Positions 1-10,867 of a stretch of DNA of 64,000 bases are shown in pieces. This stretch comes from Ignavibacteriota bacterium (GTDB taxonomy: Bacteria; Bacteroidota; Ignavibacteria; Kapaibacteriales; UBA2268): NCBI GenBank assembly GCA_024636855.1, contig JAGXGG010000075.1, forward strand, positions 24,165 to 88,164, written 5' to 3'. Under the pieces are notes generated by a model, which was not told the origin of the DNA, did no database searches, and was given only the letters and a program-made list of their open reading frames with translations. Numbering within the stretch: position 1 is the first letter of the stretch; each line of letters begins with the position of its first letter. The position numbers were made by a program, and so were the translations under genes.

Positions 1-1564
1 ATTGCCCTTTGTAGCCTTTTACTTCTGCTTTTAAGTAGTATTTACCTGATGGTAATTTGATTGTAATAGAAGTTCCATTTAACTCAGCAGTGAAAACTCT
101 TCTATCTTTAGTAGGAGGAACTCCAGGGACTTTATCTGTTGCATTCCAGACTGTAACTTTACCAAAGAAATCTTTGATATCATCTGTTTCGTCATAGAAA
201 TTACAAGTTAGTATACTAGTATATTCTTTTTCTTCTCCTCTTACAATCAGATAAAAGTAACCAGTAATTTGAGTAAAAGTAGCACCATCATCACATGTAG
301 ACCTTACTATAACAGGTACCTTATACTCACCTTTTACAGGGTTTTCCCATACCATCATACCAGTCTCTTCGTCCAATCTTAAATCTTGAGGAGTTGAATT
401 GTGACCATCCTGTGCATCAGATAAATAATAAGCTAAACTACAATCACCTTTCGAAACAGCATTGACATCATATTTCCAAGCAACACCTGCTTCTAATTTG
501 TGAGTGAACATGGTACCTTTTTCAAAGTAAATTTCTGGTTCGTTAGAGTTACAATCACCCCAGCAAATATCGAAAGTCAATTTACTTACTATTTCGCCTG
601 TACATTTGTTTCTCAAACCAATAACAGATTTATATTTTCCTTTTTCTTGAGCCGTAAAACTAATAAGAGCAGAATTTTCATCTAACTCTGATACAGCAAT
701 TTTTACTTTTGATTCAACTACAATTATATCAAATTCACAATCAGTGTCGTTAATAATTTTTATTCTAGTTGATTCTTGACCTTCGTCATTAAGATTTATA
801 AATTGATAAATTCCAGCAAAGTACATTCTCGGAGTAGGATTATCATCACAATCACCGAAGCAAATTTTTAGTGAAATTTTGCTTACTACTTCTCCCGTAC
901 ATTTGTTTACAAGTCCAATTAATGCAAAGTGTTTTCCTTTTTCATCTGATTGGATTGTGAATACTACAGCGTCTTTACCTTGCTCCGCAACTTCAATTTT
1001 CACATCTGATTCTATATCTGATTCTATGATTTTTATGCCATATTCACAATTTGTGTTATTGAATATTTTTACGGCTATCCTGCCTTTCCCATCAGCATCA
1101 AGCTTTATAAATGCTTCATCTGAAAGGAAGCTCATTCTTTCTTTTGGGGGAGTATTTTCAGCAATTTTGCCACATACTCTTACCGACAAATCACTAGCAA
1201 CATCATTTTTTTCATCATATAGGCCTATAGTATAGCAATAGTCGCCCGCAGCTAATTTTTCAATTACAAATTTGTACTCACTTTTATTGTTTCGCTCTAC
1301 TTTACCAACTCTTTCTTCTTTTTCTTTTCCGTCAACTTTCTTGTATTGAGTTATTCTAAAATAGTTACCTAATTCATTTTTTCTTTCTCCATCTGCCCAA
1401 GTCAATGTAATATTACCTTGAACTGGTGATGATTCCATAATGTCAACTTTAATTCCAACCTCGATTGGCTTTGCCGGCTGTTTTGCTAGCAAGTCAATGC
1501 TACCAGCACTCATGAAAGCTGCAATGAATCCAAGCAGCATTATTTTATATATAGTTTGTCTCAT
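1..1564 (-). CDS. Secreted repeat-containing surface protein (partial, runs off left edge)
   Basis: Open minus-strand frame from ATG at 1564 (MRQTIYKIMLLGFIAAFMSAGSIDLLAK, signal-peptide-like) to the window edge; internal ~100-aa repeats (CTGEVVSKISLKICFGDCDDNPTPRMYF / CTGEIVSKLTFDICWGDCNSNEPEIYF). Absent from ORF track because truncated. Confidence 0.75.
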   Translation of the reverse strand, partial: MRQTIYKIMLLGFIAAFMSAGSIDLLAKQPAKPIEVGIKVDIMESSPVQGNITLTWADGERKNELGNYFRITQYKKVDGKEKEERVGKVERNNKSEYKFVIEKLAAGDYCYTIGLYDEKNDVASDLSVRVCGKIAENTPPKERMSFLSDEAFIKLDADGKGRIAVKIFNNTNCEYGIKIIESDIESDVKIEVAEQGKDAVVFTIQSDEKGKHFALIGLVNKCTGEVVSKISLKICFGDCDDNPTPRMYFAGIYQFINLNDEGQESTRIKIINDTDCEFDIIVVESKVKIAVSELDENSALISFTAQEKGKYKSVIGLRNKCTGEIVSKLTFDICWGDCNSNEPEIYFEKGTMFTHKLEAGVAWKYDVNAVSKGDCSLAYYLSDAQDGHNSTPQDLRLDEETGMMVWENPVKGEYKVPVIVRSTCDDGATFTQITGYFYLIVRGEEKEYTSILTCNFYDETDDIKDFFGKVTVWNATDKVPGVPPTKDRRVFTAELNGTSITIKLPSGKYYLKAEVKGYKGQ

Positions 1565-1821
1565 TTGAGATACCTCTTTATGTAAATTTATAATTATTTA
1601 TTCCGCATTTGATATAACAACACATAACCTCAAAAAAGGTAACAAAAAGAATCAAAAAAAAATTAAATATATAGAAATGTGTAATTACTCTTTAGTTTAT
1701 CTTTTTCTAACATCTTCATTTATAAATATATTCATTATTTCCTCGTCCACCAAAAGTATTATGTCAAAATTTGTTAATTTTGCTAAACTAAAAAATCAAA
1801 AATCATATAAAAGGTTTATAA

Positions 1822-3087
1822 ATGACTGGTTCTAAAATAACAATAAACAATGGTAAACTAAGTGTCCCTAATGACCCGATTATCCCTTTCATCGAAGGTG
1901 ATGGTATTGGTCCAGATATTTGGGCAGCAACTGTAAGAGTGCTAGACAGTGCAGTAGAAAAAGCATACAATGGCGAAAAGAAAATAGTATGGAAAGAAGT
2001 ATTAGCTGGTGAGAAAGCATTTGATAAAACTGGTGAATGGCTACCTGCTGAAACACTAGAAAATATAAATGAATATCTAATCGCTATCAAAGGTCCATTA
2101 ACTACTCCAGTTGGTGGTGGTATTCGCTCTCTGAACGTTGCTCTAAGACAGCAACTAGACCTTTACACTTGTTTACGTCCCGTTAGATGGTTCCAAGGTG
2201 TTCCGTCTCCGGTCAAAGAACCTAATAAAGTTGACATGGTTATATTCCGTGAAAATACTGAAGATATCTATGCTGGTATAGAATGGAAAGCTGGCACTCC
2301 TGAAGTGAAAAAAGTAATTGACTTTATCCAAAATGAAATGGGAGTTAAGAAAATCAGATTCCCAGAATCATCGTCAATAGGAATCAAACCAATCTCAATC
2401 GAAGGAACAGAGAGAATAGCAAGAGCAGCTCTTGACTATGCTATAGAGCACAAACGTGACTCTGTAACTTGGGTACACAAAGGTAACATCATGAAGTTTA
2501 CTGAAGGTCTATTCAAAGATACTGGATATGATGTAGCGGAAAACGAGTATGGAGATAAGGTTTTCACATGGAGACAATACGACAAGATAAAAGAAGAGAA
2601 AGGCGAAGAAGCTGCTAACACGGCTCAAAAAGAAGCATTAGCAAATGGTAAAATATTAGTAAAAGATGTGATAGCAGATGCGTTCTTACAACAAATCTTA
2701 TTGCGTCCGGAAGAGTATGAAGTAGTATGTACTATGAACCTAAACGGCGATTACATATCTGATGCATTAGCTGCTATGGTAGGTGGTATTGGTATAGCAC
2801 CGGGTGCTAACATCAATTATATTACAGGTCACGCTATATTCGAAGCGACTCACGGTACTGCACCGAAATATTCTGGTTTGGACAAAGTGAACCCAGGTTC
2901 AGTAATCCTATCTGGTGTGTTGATGCTTGAGCATTTGGGATGGCAAAAAGCTGCTGATCTAATCGTAGATTCAGTAGAGAAAACAATTTCTCAGAAAACT
3001 GTAACTTACGATTTTGAAAGACAAATGGACGGCGCAAAATTGCTAAAAACTTCTGAATTTGGCGATGCACTAATTAAGAATATGTAA
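1822..3087 (+). CDS. icd: Isocitrate dehydrogenase (NADP+)
   Basis: 421 aa; [75 protein letters not shown]. Confidence 0.96.
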   Translation: MTGSKITINNGKLSVPNDPIIPFIEGDGIGPDIWAATVRVLDSAVEKAYNGEKKIVWKEVLAGEKAFDKTGEWLPAETLENINEYLIAIKGPLTTPVGGGIRSLNVALRQQLDLYTCLRPVRWFQGVPSPVKEPNKVDMVIFRENTEDIYAGIEWKAGTPEVKKVIDFIQNEMGVKKIRFPESSSIGIKPISIEGTERIARAALDYAIEHKRDSVTWVHKGNIMKFTEGLFKDTGYDVAENEYGDKVFTWRQYDKIKEEKGEEAANTAQKEALANGKILVKDVIADAFLQQILLRPEEYEVVCTMNLNGDYISDALAAMVGGIGIAPGANINYITGHAIFEATHGTAPKYSGLDKVNPGSVILSGVLMLEHLGWQKAADLIVDSVEKTISQKTVTYDFERQMDGAKLLKTSEFGDALIKNM

Positions 3088-3118
3088 TCTGATTAGAATT
3101 ATTCTTTAGATTTTAAGA

Positions 3119-3150
3119 GAACCGCTTTCGAAAGAAGGCGGTTTTTTTTT
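3119..3150 (+). terminator. Rho-independent terminator downstream of icd
   Basis: AACCGC...GGCGGTT followed by T-run. Confidence 0.8.
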
Positions 3151-3172
3151 GTGGATTATCTTTCATTTTAAG

Positions 3173-3301
3173 GGACTAAAGTCCTTTCAAAATGCTCATC
3201 TATTTATCCATCGGTTAAAACCGATGGCAATAAATTCTAAAATGCTTTGAGACATTTTTCTTTATCATACACAAAGTATTGCCGTTGACTTTAGTCAACG
3301 G
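3173..3301. repeat. REP-like palindrome cluster (family 2)
   Basis: GGACTAAAGTCC (3173-3184), CCATCGGTTAAAACCGATGG (3208-3227), CCGTTGACTTTAGTCAACGG (3282-3301); same style of cluster at 24984-25041. Confidence 0.75.
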
Positions 3302-3399
3302 ATACAAACATTCCCACCACCAGCAACCCCCTTAAAATAAAAGTAATTCTCAAACTTCAATCGAAAGTTATATAATACAAACCTTTGAACTTTCGATTT

Positions 3400-4821
3400 A
3401 TGCAACAAAAACCTAATAAGCTAACTGAAGGATCGATACTTAAATCGCTAATCACTCTTGCCCTGCCAGTTATATTTGTCAATATATTACAGACAGCGTA
3501 TCAGCTAACAGATACTTTCTGGGTTGGCCGCTTGGGGACTGATGCAGTTGCCGCGGTTTCTATTAGTTTTCCTATTATCTTTTTTATTATTTCACTTGGT
3601 ATTGGGTTAGGAGTAGCTGGGACTATACTAGTTGCTCAGTATGCTGGTAAACAAGACCAAGCGACTGTTGATTATACTTCCTCTCAAACTTTTCTGATGG
3701 TAATAGTTGTATCAATAATTTTAGGGGCAATTGGTTATCTACTTTCCCCTTATATGACTATGGTAATGACTGATGACTCGAACGTAATCTACCCTGCCAT
3801 TTCTTACATGAGAATATCTTTCATAGGGTTAGTGTTTATGTTTACTTATATGATATTCCAATCATTGCTTCGGGGAGTAGGTAATGTAAGAACACCTATG
3901 TACATAGTGTTAGGTACTGTACTACTAAACTTAGTCTTAGACCCATTATTTATCTTTGGATACGGACCTATACCTGCCATGGGCGTCAAAGGGGCGGCGA
4001 TATCAACAATATTGACTCAAGCTATTGCATCTATTATTGGAATTGCTTTATTGTCTGGAGGTAAATACGGAATTAAGTTAAAATTAAGTCATTTCAAACC
4101 CGATTATCCTCTAATCTATAAAATGTTCAAGATTGGATTCCCTTCGTCTGTTGAGCAATCTACTCGAGCACTTGGATTAGCCGTTATGACATTGCTAGTG
4201 ACTACATTCGGCACACTTACGGTTGCTGCTTATGGTATTGGCACTTATGTGCTGATGTTTGTTATCATTCCAGCAATGGGTCTATCTATGGCGACTTCTA
4301 CATTAGTAGGACAGAACATAGGAGCAGGTAAAATAGAGCGTGCTGAGAGAATTGCTATATTAAGTACTAAATTGGCGTTCATAGCACTATCTATTGTGGG
4401 AATAATAATATTTATTTTTGCTAACCAAGTTGTAGCTTTCTTCATTCCAGGTGAAATAGAAACTATAAAGACTGGAGCTCTTTTTCTAAGAACAATGTCA
4501 TTAACCTTTGGGTTTGTAGGTGTACAGCTAACATTAAACGGAGTATTTATAGGTGCAGGTAATACGATGATATCCATGATTCTAGCTATTGTAAGTTTAT
4601 GGGTACTGAGATTCCCATTGGGTTATGTATTAGCTATGCACACCTCACTTGCGGAAGTCGGTATATGGATAGCATTCCCAATATCTAATATAGTAGCCGC
4701 ACTTGCTACATTGGTTTGGTTCAAAAAAGGGACTTGGAAAGAAAAGAAAATAACTGAAGAAATGAAACAGATAGAAGACACTAGAACTGAAACTATAATA
4801 GAAGAAGGTGGATTGGGGTAG
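3400..4821 (+). CDS. MATE family multidrug efflux transporter
   Basis: ~473 aa multi-TM; ITLALPVIFVNILQTAYQLTDTFWVGRLG, MATSTLVGQNIGAGK. Confidence 0.92.
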   Translation: MQQKPNKLTEGSILKSLITLALPVIFVNILQTAYQLTDTFWVGRLGTDAVAAVSISFPIIFFIISLGIGLGVAGTILVAQYAGKQDQATVDYTSSQTFLMVIVVSIILGAIGYLLSPYMTMVMTDDSNVIYPAISYMRISFIGLVFMFTYMIFQSLLRGVGNVRTPMYIVLGTVLLNLVLDPLFIFGYGPIPAMGVKGAAISTILTQAIASIIGIALLSGGKYGIKLKLSHFKPDYPLIYKMFKIGFPSSVEQSTRALGLAVMTLLVTTFGTLTVAAYGIGTYVLMFVIIPAMGLSMATSTLVGQNIGAGKIERAERIAILSTKLAFIALSIVGIIIFIFANQVVAFFIPGEIETIKTGALFLRTMSLTFGFVGVQLTLNGVFIGAGNTMISMILAIVSLWVLRFPLGYVLAMHTSLAEVGIWIAFPISNIVAALATLVWFKKGTWKEKKITEEMKQIEDTRTETIIEEGGLG

Positions 4822-4856
4822 TGTAAAGATTTCAAATCCTTCATAAAAAAAATTAG

Positions 4857-4888
4857 AAACCGATTCATTATTTGAGTCGGTTTTTTTT
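4857..4888 (+). terminator. Rho-independent terminator after MATE gene
   Basis: AAACCGA-N13-TCGGTTT with T-tract. Confidence 0.8.
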
Positions 4889-4938
4889 ATTCGAAAAATA
4901 GATTTCATTAATACTTTACCTAATTGGTAATAACAAAA

Positions 4939-4978
4939 ACAGGACACTACAAACGGGGGAGGTTTGAAAGTGTCCTGT
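4939..4978. promoter_or_regulatory. Strong hairpin in hutU upstream region
   Basis: Perfect 10-bp stem ACAGGACACT/AGTGTCCTGT with inner CAAAC/GTTTG stem and G-rich loop GGGGGAG. Confidence 0.5.
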
Positions 4979-5117
4979 AGTATCGTCGCTTATATAAACG
5001 CTCGATCGAACAATGACATTTATACACCTACAATTATGAAGCCAAATTTATGTCATTTTAAATTATTATTTTTGTTATTCGTCAAGTTCGTGAAAACAAA
5101 TAAATTGAGATTGATAA

Positions 5118-6776
5118 ATGACTACTAAAAGAACAGTAACTGTACCAAGAGGTACCGAATTAACTTGTAAGAACTGGCAACTTGAAGCCGCGTACCGTAT
5201 GATACACCACAATCTAGACCCCGAGAATGCCGAGAAACCAGAAGAGCTAATCGTATATGGTGGGCTAGGAAAAGCTGCTAGAAATTGGGAAAGCTTCGAT
5301 GCTATTACCAATACCCTCAAGAATATGGACATAGATGAAACTCTTTTAGTTCAGTCAGGCAAGCCAGTTGGTGTTGCTAAGACTTATTCTGCTGCTCCTA
5401 GAGTAATAATAGCAAATTCGAACCTAGTTCCGAATTGGGCAAATTGGGAACATTTCCGTGAATTAGATAAAAAGGGTCTGATGATGTACGGTCAGATGAC
5501 AGCTGGTAGTTGGATATACATTGGTACGCAGGGAATAGTACAAGGGACTTATGAGACTTTCGCTGAGTGTGCTAGACAGCATTTTGGTGGTACATTAAAC
5601 GGTCGATTCCTATTGACAGGCGGTATGGGTGGAATGGGTGGTGCACAACCACTAGCCGCTAAATTCGCTGGCGCTGCTTCTATCACGGTCGAAATAGATG
5701 AAACAAGAATAGACAAGCGTATCCACGACGGATATTGCGATGTAAAGGTTGATAATCTGGACGATGCACTAAGAGTAATGAATGAAGCTAAAAATAACAA
5801 CGAAGCAAAGTCTATAGGGCTAATTGGGAATACAGCAGAAGTTCCTCCTGAACTTTTGAGACGTGGTATTGTTCCAGATATAGTGACAGACCAAACTTCG
5901 GCACATGACCCACTAAACGGTTACTATCCAGCTGGGTATAGCAAAGACGAAGCTGATAAGCTAAGAGCTGCTGACCCAGAGAAATATTTAGCAGAAGTTT
6001 ATAAATCCATAGCTACTCACGTAGAAACTATGGTTGAATTCCAGAAGAAAGGAGCCGTTGTGTTCGATTATGGAAATAATATACGTGGTATAGCTCAAGA
6101 CAATGGCGGCTATAAAGATGCTTTCGCATTCAAAGGATTCGTACCTGAATATATCCGTCCTCTATTCTGTGATGGTAAAGGGCCCTTCCGTTGGGTAGCC
6201 CTATCAGGTAATCCAGACGATATCGCAGTTACTGATGCTGCAATCAAAAATCTTTTCCCTGATAACGAACCGCTACATAGATGGATAGATAATGCTGCCG
6301 CTAATATCGGCTACCAAGCATTACCAGCAAGAATTTGTTGGCTTGGCTATGGCGAAAGAGCGCTAGCAGGACAGTTATTCAACGAGCTAGTAAGAACTGG
6401 CAAAGTCTCTGCTCCAATCGTAATAGGTCGTGACCATTTGGATTGCGGTTCAGTTGCTTCACCTTACAGAGAGACAGAGGGAATGCTAGATGGCTCTGAT
6501 GCAGTTTCTGATTGGGTGTTCCTAAACTTTGCACTGAACGCTATCGGTGGTGCTTCGTGGGTGTCTCTTCACCACGGTGGGGGAGTAGGTATGGGATTAT
6601 CACAACATGCAGGCATGGTAGTCGTCGCTGATGGTACAGATGAAGCAAAAGGCAGATTAGAAAGAGTTCTAACTTATGACCCACTAATGGGGATACTAAG
6701 ACACACAGATGCTGGCTACGAAAGAGCCGCAGACAATGCAAAGAAATTCGATATAAATATACCAATGGGTAAGTAA
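5118..6776 (+). CDS. hutU: Urocanate hydratase
   Basis: 552 aa; [67 protein letters not shown]. Confidence 0.97.
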   Translation: MTTKRTVTVPRGTELTCKNWQLEAAYRMIHHNLDPENAEKPEELIVYGGLGKAARNWESFDAITNTLKNMDIDETLLVQSGKPVGVAKTYSAAPRVIIANSNLVPNWANWEHFRELDKKGLMMYGQMTAGSWIYIGTQGIVQGTYETFAECARQHFGGTLNGRFLLTGGMGGMGGAQPLAAKFAGAASITVEIDETRIDKRIHDGYCDVKVDNLDDALRVMNEAKNNNEAKSIGLIGNTAEVPPELLRRGIVPDIVTDQTSAHDPLNGYYPAGYSKDEADKLRAADPEKYLAEVYKSIATHVETMVEFQKKGAVVFDYGNNIRGIAQDNGGYKDAFAFKGFVPEYIRPLFCDGKGPFRWVALSGNPDDIAVTDAAIKNLFPDNEPLHRWIDNAAANIGYQALPARICWLGYGERALAGQLFNELVRTGKVSAPIVIGRDHLDCGSVASPYRETEGMLDGSDAVSDWVFLNFALNAIGGASWVSLHHGGGVGMGLSQHAGMVVVADGTDEAKGRLERVLTYDPLMGILRHTDAGYERAADNAKKFDINIPMGK

Positions 6777-6777
6777 A

Positions 6778-7386
6778 ATGAAAGCAATAGTAATAGGTGC
6801 CACAGGCACAATAGGAAAAGGAATAGTAGAGGAACTAGAAAGCAAGGGATACGAAGTTATCTCTGGTCACAGAAACTCAATAGTGAGCATAGACATAGAT
6901 AACCCCGAATCAGTTCACAATTTCTTCGAAAGTACAGAAATGGTAGATGCAATAATATGTGCAGCTGGTAGTGCAGCATTCGCTCCAGTGAGTGAACTAG
7001 ACGAAGAAAAAATCCAATCTAGTTTGAATAGCAAGTTCGCTGGTCAGCTAAGAGTAGCCAAATATGGTATGAAAAATCTACATAAGAATGGAGCAATCAT
7101 CTTGACTGGTGGTATGTTCGCTTATGCTCCTTGGCCATCAACTTCTATTATTTCAGCAGTGAACAAAGGACTAGAGGGATTTGCTCTAGGTGCGACTTTA
7201 GAAATGGAAGATGGGAAACGAATTATGGTGGCTCTTCCACCACTACTATCAGAGTCAGCTGAGAAAATGGGAATGCCTACAGACCCATGGCCAAACTCTA
7301 GCGAAGTAGCTAAATCATATTCCAAAGCATTGGAAAGTGGCAAAAGTGCCGACGTATTCTACGTAGATGGTTACGAACCAAAGTAG
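6778..7386 (+). CDS. SDR family short-chain dehydrogenase
   Basis: N-terminal Rossmann motif MKAIVIGATGTIGKGIVEEL; 1-bp gap after hutU, so likely co-transcribed. Confidence 0.85.
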   Translation: MKAIVIGATGTIGKGIVEELESKGYEVISGHRNSIVSIDIDNPESVHNFFESTEMVDAIICAAGSAAFAPVSELDEEKIQSSLNSKFAGQLRVAKYGMKNLHKNGAIILTGGMFAYAPWPSTSIISAVNKGLEGFALGATLEMEDGKRIMVALPPLLSESAEKMGMPTDPWPNSSEVAKSYSKALESGKSADVFYVDGYEPK

Positions 7387-7404
7387 TTAGAATAAATCCA
7401 TGTC

Positions 7405-7435
7405 ACTCTGATAACGCCGAAGGCGTTATCAGAGT
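7405..7435. repeat. Perfect palindrome ACTCTGATAACGCC-GAA-GGCGTTATCAGAGT
   Basis: 14-bp perfect arms, 3-nt spacer. Confidence 0.8.
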
Positions 7436-7461
7436 CTAGGTGAATAAGTAGTTGATAATTT

Positions 7462-7492
7462 AAGAGGATCTTGAAAAAGGTTCTCTTTTTTT
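7462..7492 (+). terminator. Putative terminator after SDR gene
   Basis: AAGAGGATCTT-GAAA-AAGGTTCTCTT followed by T7. Confidence 0.55.
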
Positions 7493-7590
7493 ATATATTA
7501 CATTTCGGGAAACACTATGGATTTATAATATCAAACTCATCACAATCATATTTTTAGCTTTTGCTATCCCTTTTAGTGGGTATGGGCAAG
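7470..7590 (+). repeat. Direct repeat D1 (left boundary of OMP array; includes signal-peptide block)
   Basis: 121 bp, about 10 mismatches to 11066-11186. Confidence 0.85.
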
Positions 7591-8207
7591 TTATTGATGA
7601 AGACCCTTTGACTAATTGTAGAGGACCATTACCTAATTATCTGCACTTTAACACAGGTGTTAATTATTCAAAACTTAATGGTAGTCAACTTAAAAATATA
7701 GACTTTAATCAAAGATATCAGGTCTCGTTTACTTATGAAGTTTATTTTGGAGACCAATATGTCGATCCTATAAATTCATTTGAATACGGGTTGAGTTATA
7801 ATCAAAACGGGTTTAAACACGAAAATGCAAATGGAAAAGTAGAAACAATAAATTATGAATACCTATCTATACCAATAACATACAACTATATTGTTTATAA
7901 TACATTTCCAAAAAGAGAACAAAATCGCTTTTTTGATCATATTCTATTGCTTCGTGGTGGAGCGTACTTAAGTTATTTAATGAATAGTAATGTTGATAAT
8001 AATAAAAATTCAATACCTACTTTAGATTATGGAATTAAATTTGGGCCTAGAATAGAATTTTTACCATTTTCATATTTCTTTTGCACTCTGGAATATAACT
8101 TATTCTTAGGTTTAGGTGATTTTAGCGGTGATTTTGAGAAGAGTAATAATATTTCTCATTCGATAGAACTTGGTGTTGGTATGTATTTTCGATTTTTTTA
8201 TTATTGA
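7530..8207 (+). CDS. Outer-membrane beta-barrel paralog 1 (no canonical start before signal peptide)
   Basis: Frame ATC AAA CTC ATC ACA ATC ATA TTT TTA GCT TTT GCT (IKLITIIFLAFAIPFSGYGQ) to TGA 8207; in-frame stop TAA at 7461-7463 and no ATG/GTG/TTG between; ORF track start at 7608 (TTG) would drop the signal peptide. Confidence 0.6.
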   Translation: MKLITIIFLAFAIPFSGYGQVIDEDPLTNCRGPLPNYLHFNTGVNYSKLNGSQLKNIDFNQRYQVSFTYEVYFGDQYVDPINSFEYGLSYNQNGFKHENANGKVETINYEYLSIPITYNYIVYNTFPKREQNRFFDHILLLRGGAYLSYLMNSNVDNNKNSIPTLDYGIKFGPRIEFLPFSYFFCTLEYNLFLGLGDFSGDFEKSNNISHSIELGVGMYFRFFYY

Positions 8208-8216
8208 GATAAATGA

Positions 8217-8858
8217 ATCAAACTACTCACATTCATATTGCTTGTTTTTGCTATTCCTTATAGTGGGTATGGGCAGGTGGGTGTGAACCCTCTAACATTT
8301 TATCCGACATCAAGACCTTTTTATCTTGGTCTAAATGGAGGATTGAATTATTCTAAAATCAATTACGATGACGCATCCACGGAATACCTCCCTTCAGTTC
8401 AGTTGGCAATCGAGTTTCAGTCATTTCTTTCTTCATATAAAAATGCAAGAAGTACATTACTGTATGGGGTGAGCTACGAATTAAAACAGTTTAGTATTCT
8501 GAACTCAAGTAATGAATCAATACAATTGGAATCAAGTTATTTATCATTCCCTATAAAATATCAATACTATTTTACTGATTTGCAAAAGAGTATTCCTGTT
8601 AGTGTAGTACTAGGGGGCTTTTATAGTTTTAAGCTTGATGAAAGTTCTATAGACAAAGATATTGAGTATTTACCAAATAGTAATTATGGTATTATTGTAG
8701 GTCCTAAAATAGAAATAATTTTAAATTATGGATTCTTTTTAAACCTTGATTATAACTTTCAATATGGTTTTGCATCGTTGAAAAATTCTATTTCGACTAC
8801 TAATAACATAAGTCATATAATAAACATCGGTTTCAAATTTCCATCAACAGTATTTTAA
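8217..8858 (+). CDS. Outer-membrane beta-barrel paralog 2 (no canonical start before signal peptide)
   Basis: IKLLTFILLVFAIPYSGYGQ block directly preceded by in-frame TGA (8214-8216); barrel-like C-term NISHIINIGFKFPSTVF. Confidence 0.6.
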   Translation: MKLLTFILLVFAIPYSGYGQVGVNPLTFYPTSRPFYLGLNGGLNYSKINYDDASTEYLPSVQLAIEFQSFLSSYKNARSTLLYGVSYELKQFSILNSSNESIQLESSYLSFPIKYQYYFTDLQKSIPVSVVLGGFYSFKLDESSIDKDIEYLPNSNYGIIVGPKIEIILNYGFFLNLDYNFQYGFASLKNSISTTNNISHIINIGFKFPSTVF

Positions 8859-8876
8859 ATTAAAAAAGCAACAAAT

Positions 8877-9533
8877 ATCAAACTACTTACAATCATATTG
8901 CTGGCTTTTGCTATTCCATTTAGTGGGTATGGGCAGTTGAGTGACTCTGAATTAAGTACTCGTTACTTTATGGATTACTTTACATTAAGTTCTGGGGTTA
9001 ATTTCGTAAATGTTACTCAAAATAGTAATGAAATATTTGGTAGTTATCGTGGCTTTCAGGCAAATTTGACTTATGAAAAATACATTGGCTCCAGTTACAC
9101 CAAACCGACAAACTCAATAGAGTTCGGAGTAAGCTACATTAGTAAAGAATTCGCTAGTAGTTATAATAATTCCCAAAACTCATTAAATGTGTATTACTTA
9201 TCTTTGCCGATAAACTATAATACGCGATTTTTATCTGTGTTTCTGATGAAAGTAGGAGGTTATGTGAGCTATAAGTTAAATAACCTAGATGGTTTTTACA
9301 GAAATTATTCTAGTGAAAATTTATTGACTTTGCCCGAACTCGATTATGGAATACACGTTGGTACTCGCCTAGAGCTAAATGAGATATCTAGTGAAGTCTC
9401 TATTCCTGTCTTTATAGAATATAATCTCCAATATGGCCTAGTTAGTATAGAAGAGATTTTACCAAACAGTTTTAATGGTACTCATACTATAAACCTTGGG
9501 GTAAAATTTCCAATAGTTGTATCTAAAAAGTAA
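8877..9533 (+). CDS. Outer-membrane beta-barrel paralog 3 (no canonical start before signal peptide)
   Basis: IKLLTIILLAFAIPFSGYGQ block; upstream in-frame stop is the paralog-2 TAA (8856-8858), no start codon between. Confidence 0.6.
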   Translation: MKLLTIILLAFAIPFSGYGQLSDSELSTRYFMDYFTLSSGVNFVNVTQNSNEIFGSYRGFQANLTYEKYIGSSYTKPTNSIEFGVSYISKEFASSYNNSQNSLNVYYLSLPINYNTRFLSVFLMKVGGYVSYKLNNLDGFYRNYSSENLLTLPELDYGIHVGTRLELNEISSEVSIPVFIEYNLQYGLVSIEEILPNSFNGTHTINLGVKFPIVVSKK

Positions 9534-10206
9534 TTATTACAGGTATATTATCAAACTAATCACAATCATATTACTAGCTTTTGCTATTCCATACAATGGG
9601 TATGGGCAAGGGGATCAAGATGACCCATCAGACCGTCCTCCAAGAGCCCAACCGTTTTTAATTGGCTTAAGTAGTGGTATAAACTATTCTAATATGATGT
9701 ATGAAAATACTTCAACTGAATTTATGTTTTCTGGAAAAATTTCATTGGATTTTGAATACCCAATGCTCTATATTAATGAATATCGCAGAGACTTCACTTT
9801 TTCCACTGGAATTAGTTTCGATAATAAAAACTTAAATATAAATGATGCAAACAATAACCAGAAACAGTCAAACATAACATTTCTAACAATTCCAATAAAA
9901 TATGAATTACTAATAGGTACAAATTATTCAGAAAATAAACTTAGAACCAGCATAGTGGTTGGTCCTTCATTTAGCTTTCTTATATCTAATCCCTTTAAAG
10001 TAATTAAAGAAAAACCACTATGGCTAAATGTAGGAATAATCTTAGGTCCTAAATTTGAATATGTTTTAAACCCTGAACTTTTTATGTTTATAGAGTATAA
10101 TTATCAAATTGGGCTAACTAAGCTCTATGATATTGAAGCATTAAATGCAATTAATAGCCATATTGTAAATATAGGATTCAAAATCCCTTCAACCGTTTTA
10201 TTTTAG
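9517..10206 (+). CDS. Outer-membrane beta-barrel paralog 4 (only copy with an in-frame TTG upstream)
   Basis: IIKLITIILLAFAIPYNGYGQ; possible TTG start at 9517 overlapping paralog 3; C-term SHIVNIGFKIPSTVLF. Confidence 0.65.
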   Translation: MYLKSNYYRYIIKLITIILLAFAIPYNGYGQGDQDDPSDRPPRAQPFLIGLSSGINYSNMMYENTSTEFMFSGKISLDFEYPMLYINEYRRDFTFSTGISFDNKNLNINDANNNQKQSNITFLTIPIKYELLIGTNYSENKLRTSIVVGPSFSFLISNPFKVIKEKPLWLNVGIILGPKFEYVLNPELFMFIEYNYQIGLTKLYDIEALNAINSHIVNIGFKIPSTVLF

Positions 10207-10222
10207 AGGCAGGATAAACAAT

Positions 10223-10854
10223 ATCAAATTCATCGCAATCATATTACTAGCTTTTGCTATCCCTTTTAGTGGGTATTCTTCAATGGGTCCTGGCCCTGCA
10301 CATCCTATCTGCATTGGCTTAAGTGGAGGTGTTAACTACTCAAATATAAGGAATGATATTTTTTCTTCGGAAAGCAATCCTTCTGAACAATTTTCATTAT
10401 ATTTCGAACATCGCTTAGGTAATATTAAGGCGAAGTCAAGATTGGGATCGGTTGCTTTTGGGATAGGTTTTAATAATAGAACAATGAACTTAACGGATTC
10501 AAATAATATAGAATATAAATCAAGTCTAAATTACATAACAATCCCAGCAATGTATCAATTCCCGTTTTTTGGTTTAGATAAAGAAAACAAGTTTAGTGCC
10601 TATTTTTTTTTGGTTTTTCATTAAATCTTTACGTTTCTCAATCTAATAATCGAGTTGTAAAGAATCCTCATTGGCTATATGTTGGAGTTTTAATTGGACC
10701 TAAAATTGAATATGAAATAACTTCTAATCTGTCAATATTTATGGATTATAATTATGAGTTTGGAATAACAGATATTCAGGATATAGATAAAATAAGTAGG
10801 AGTACAATGCACTTAATCAACATAGGTTTCAAAGTACCTACAACCATATTTTAA
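10223..10854 (+). pseudogene. Outer-membrane beta-barrel paralog 5, frameshifted at a T9 homopolymer
   Basis: IKFIAIILLAFAIPFSGY; ORF stops at 10624 just after TATTTTTTTTTGG; the shifted frame continues GFSLNLYVSQSNN...WLYVGVLIGPKIEYEI...LINIGFKVPTTIF to 10854, matching paralog 4. Confidence 0.75.
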
Positions 10855-10867
10855 AGAAAATTATACC

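Noticed and set aside
1803-2090. 95-aa minus-strand ORF antisense to icd
   Set aside because: Fully overlaps a well-supported conserved CDS; no recognisable domain. The same reasoning applies to the antisense ORFs in nrdJ, rpsA, purH, hutU and MATE.
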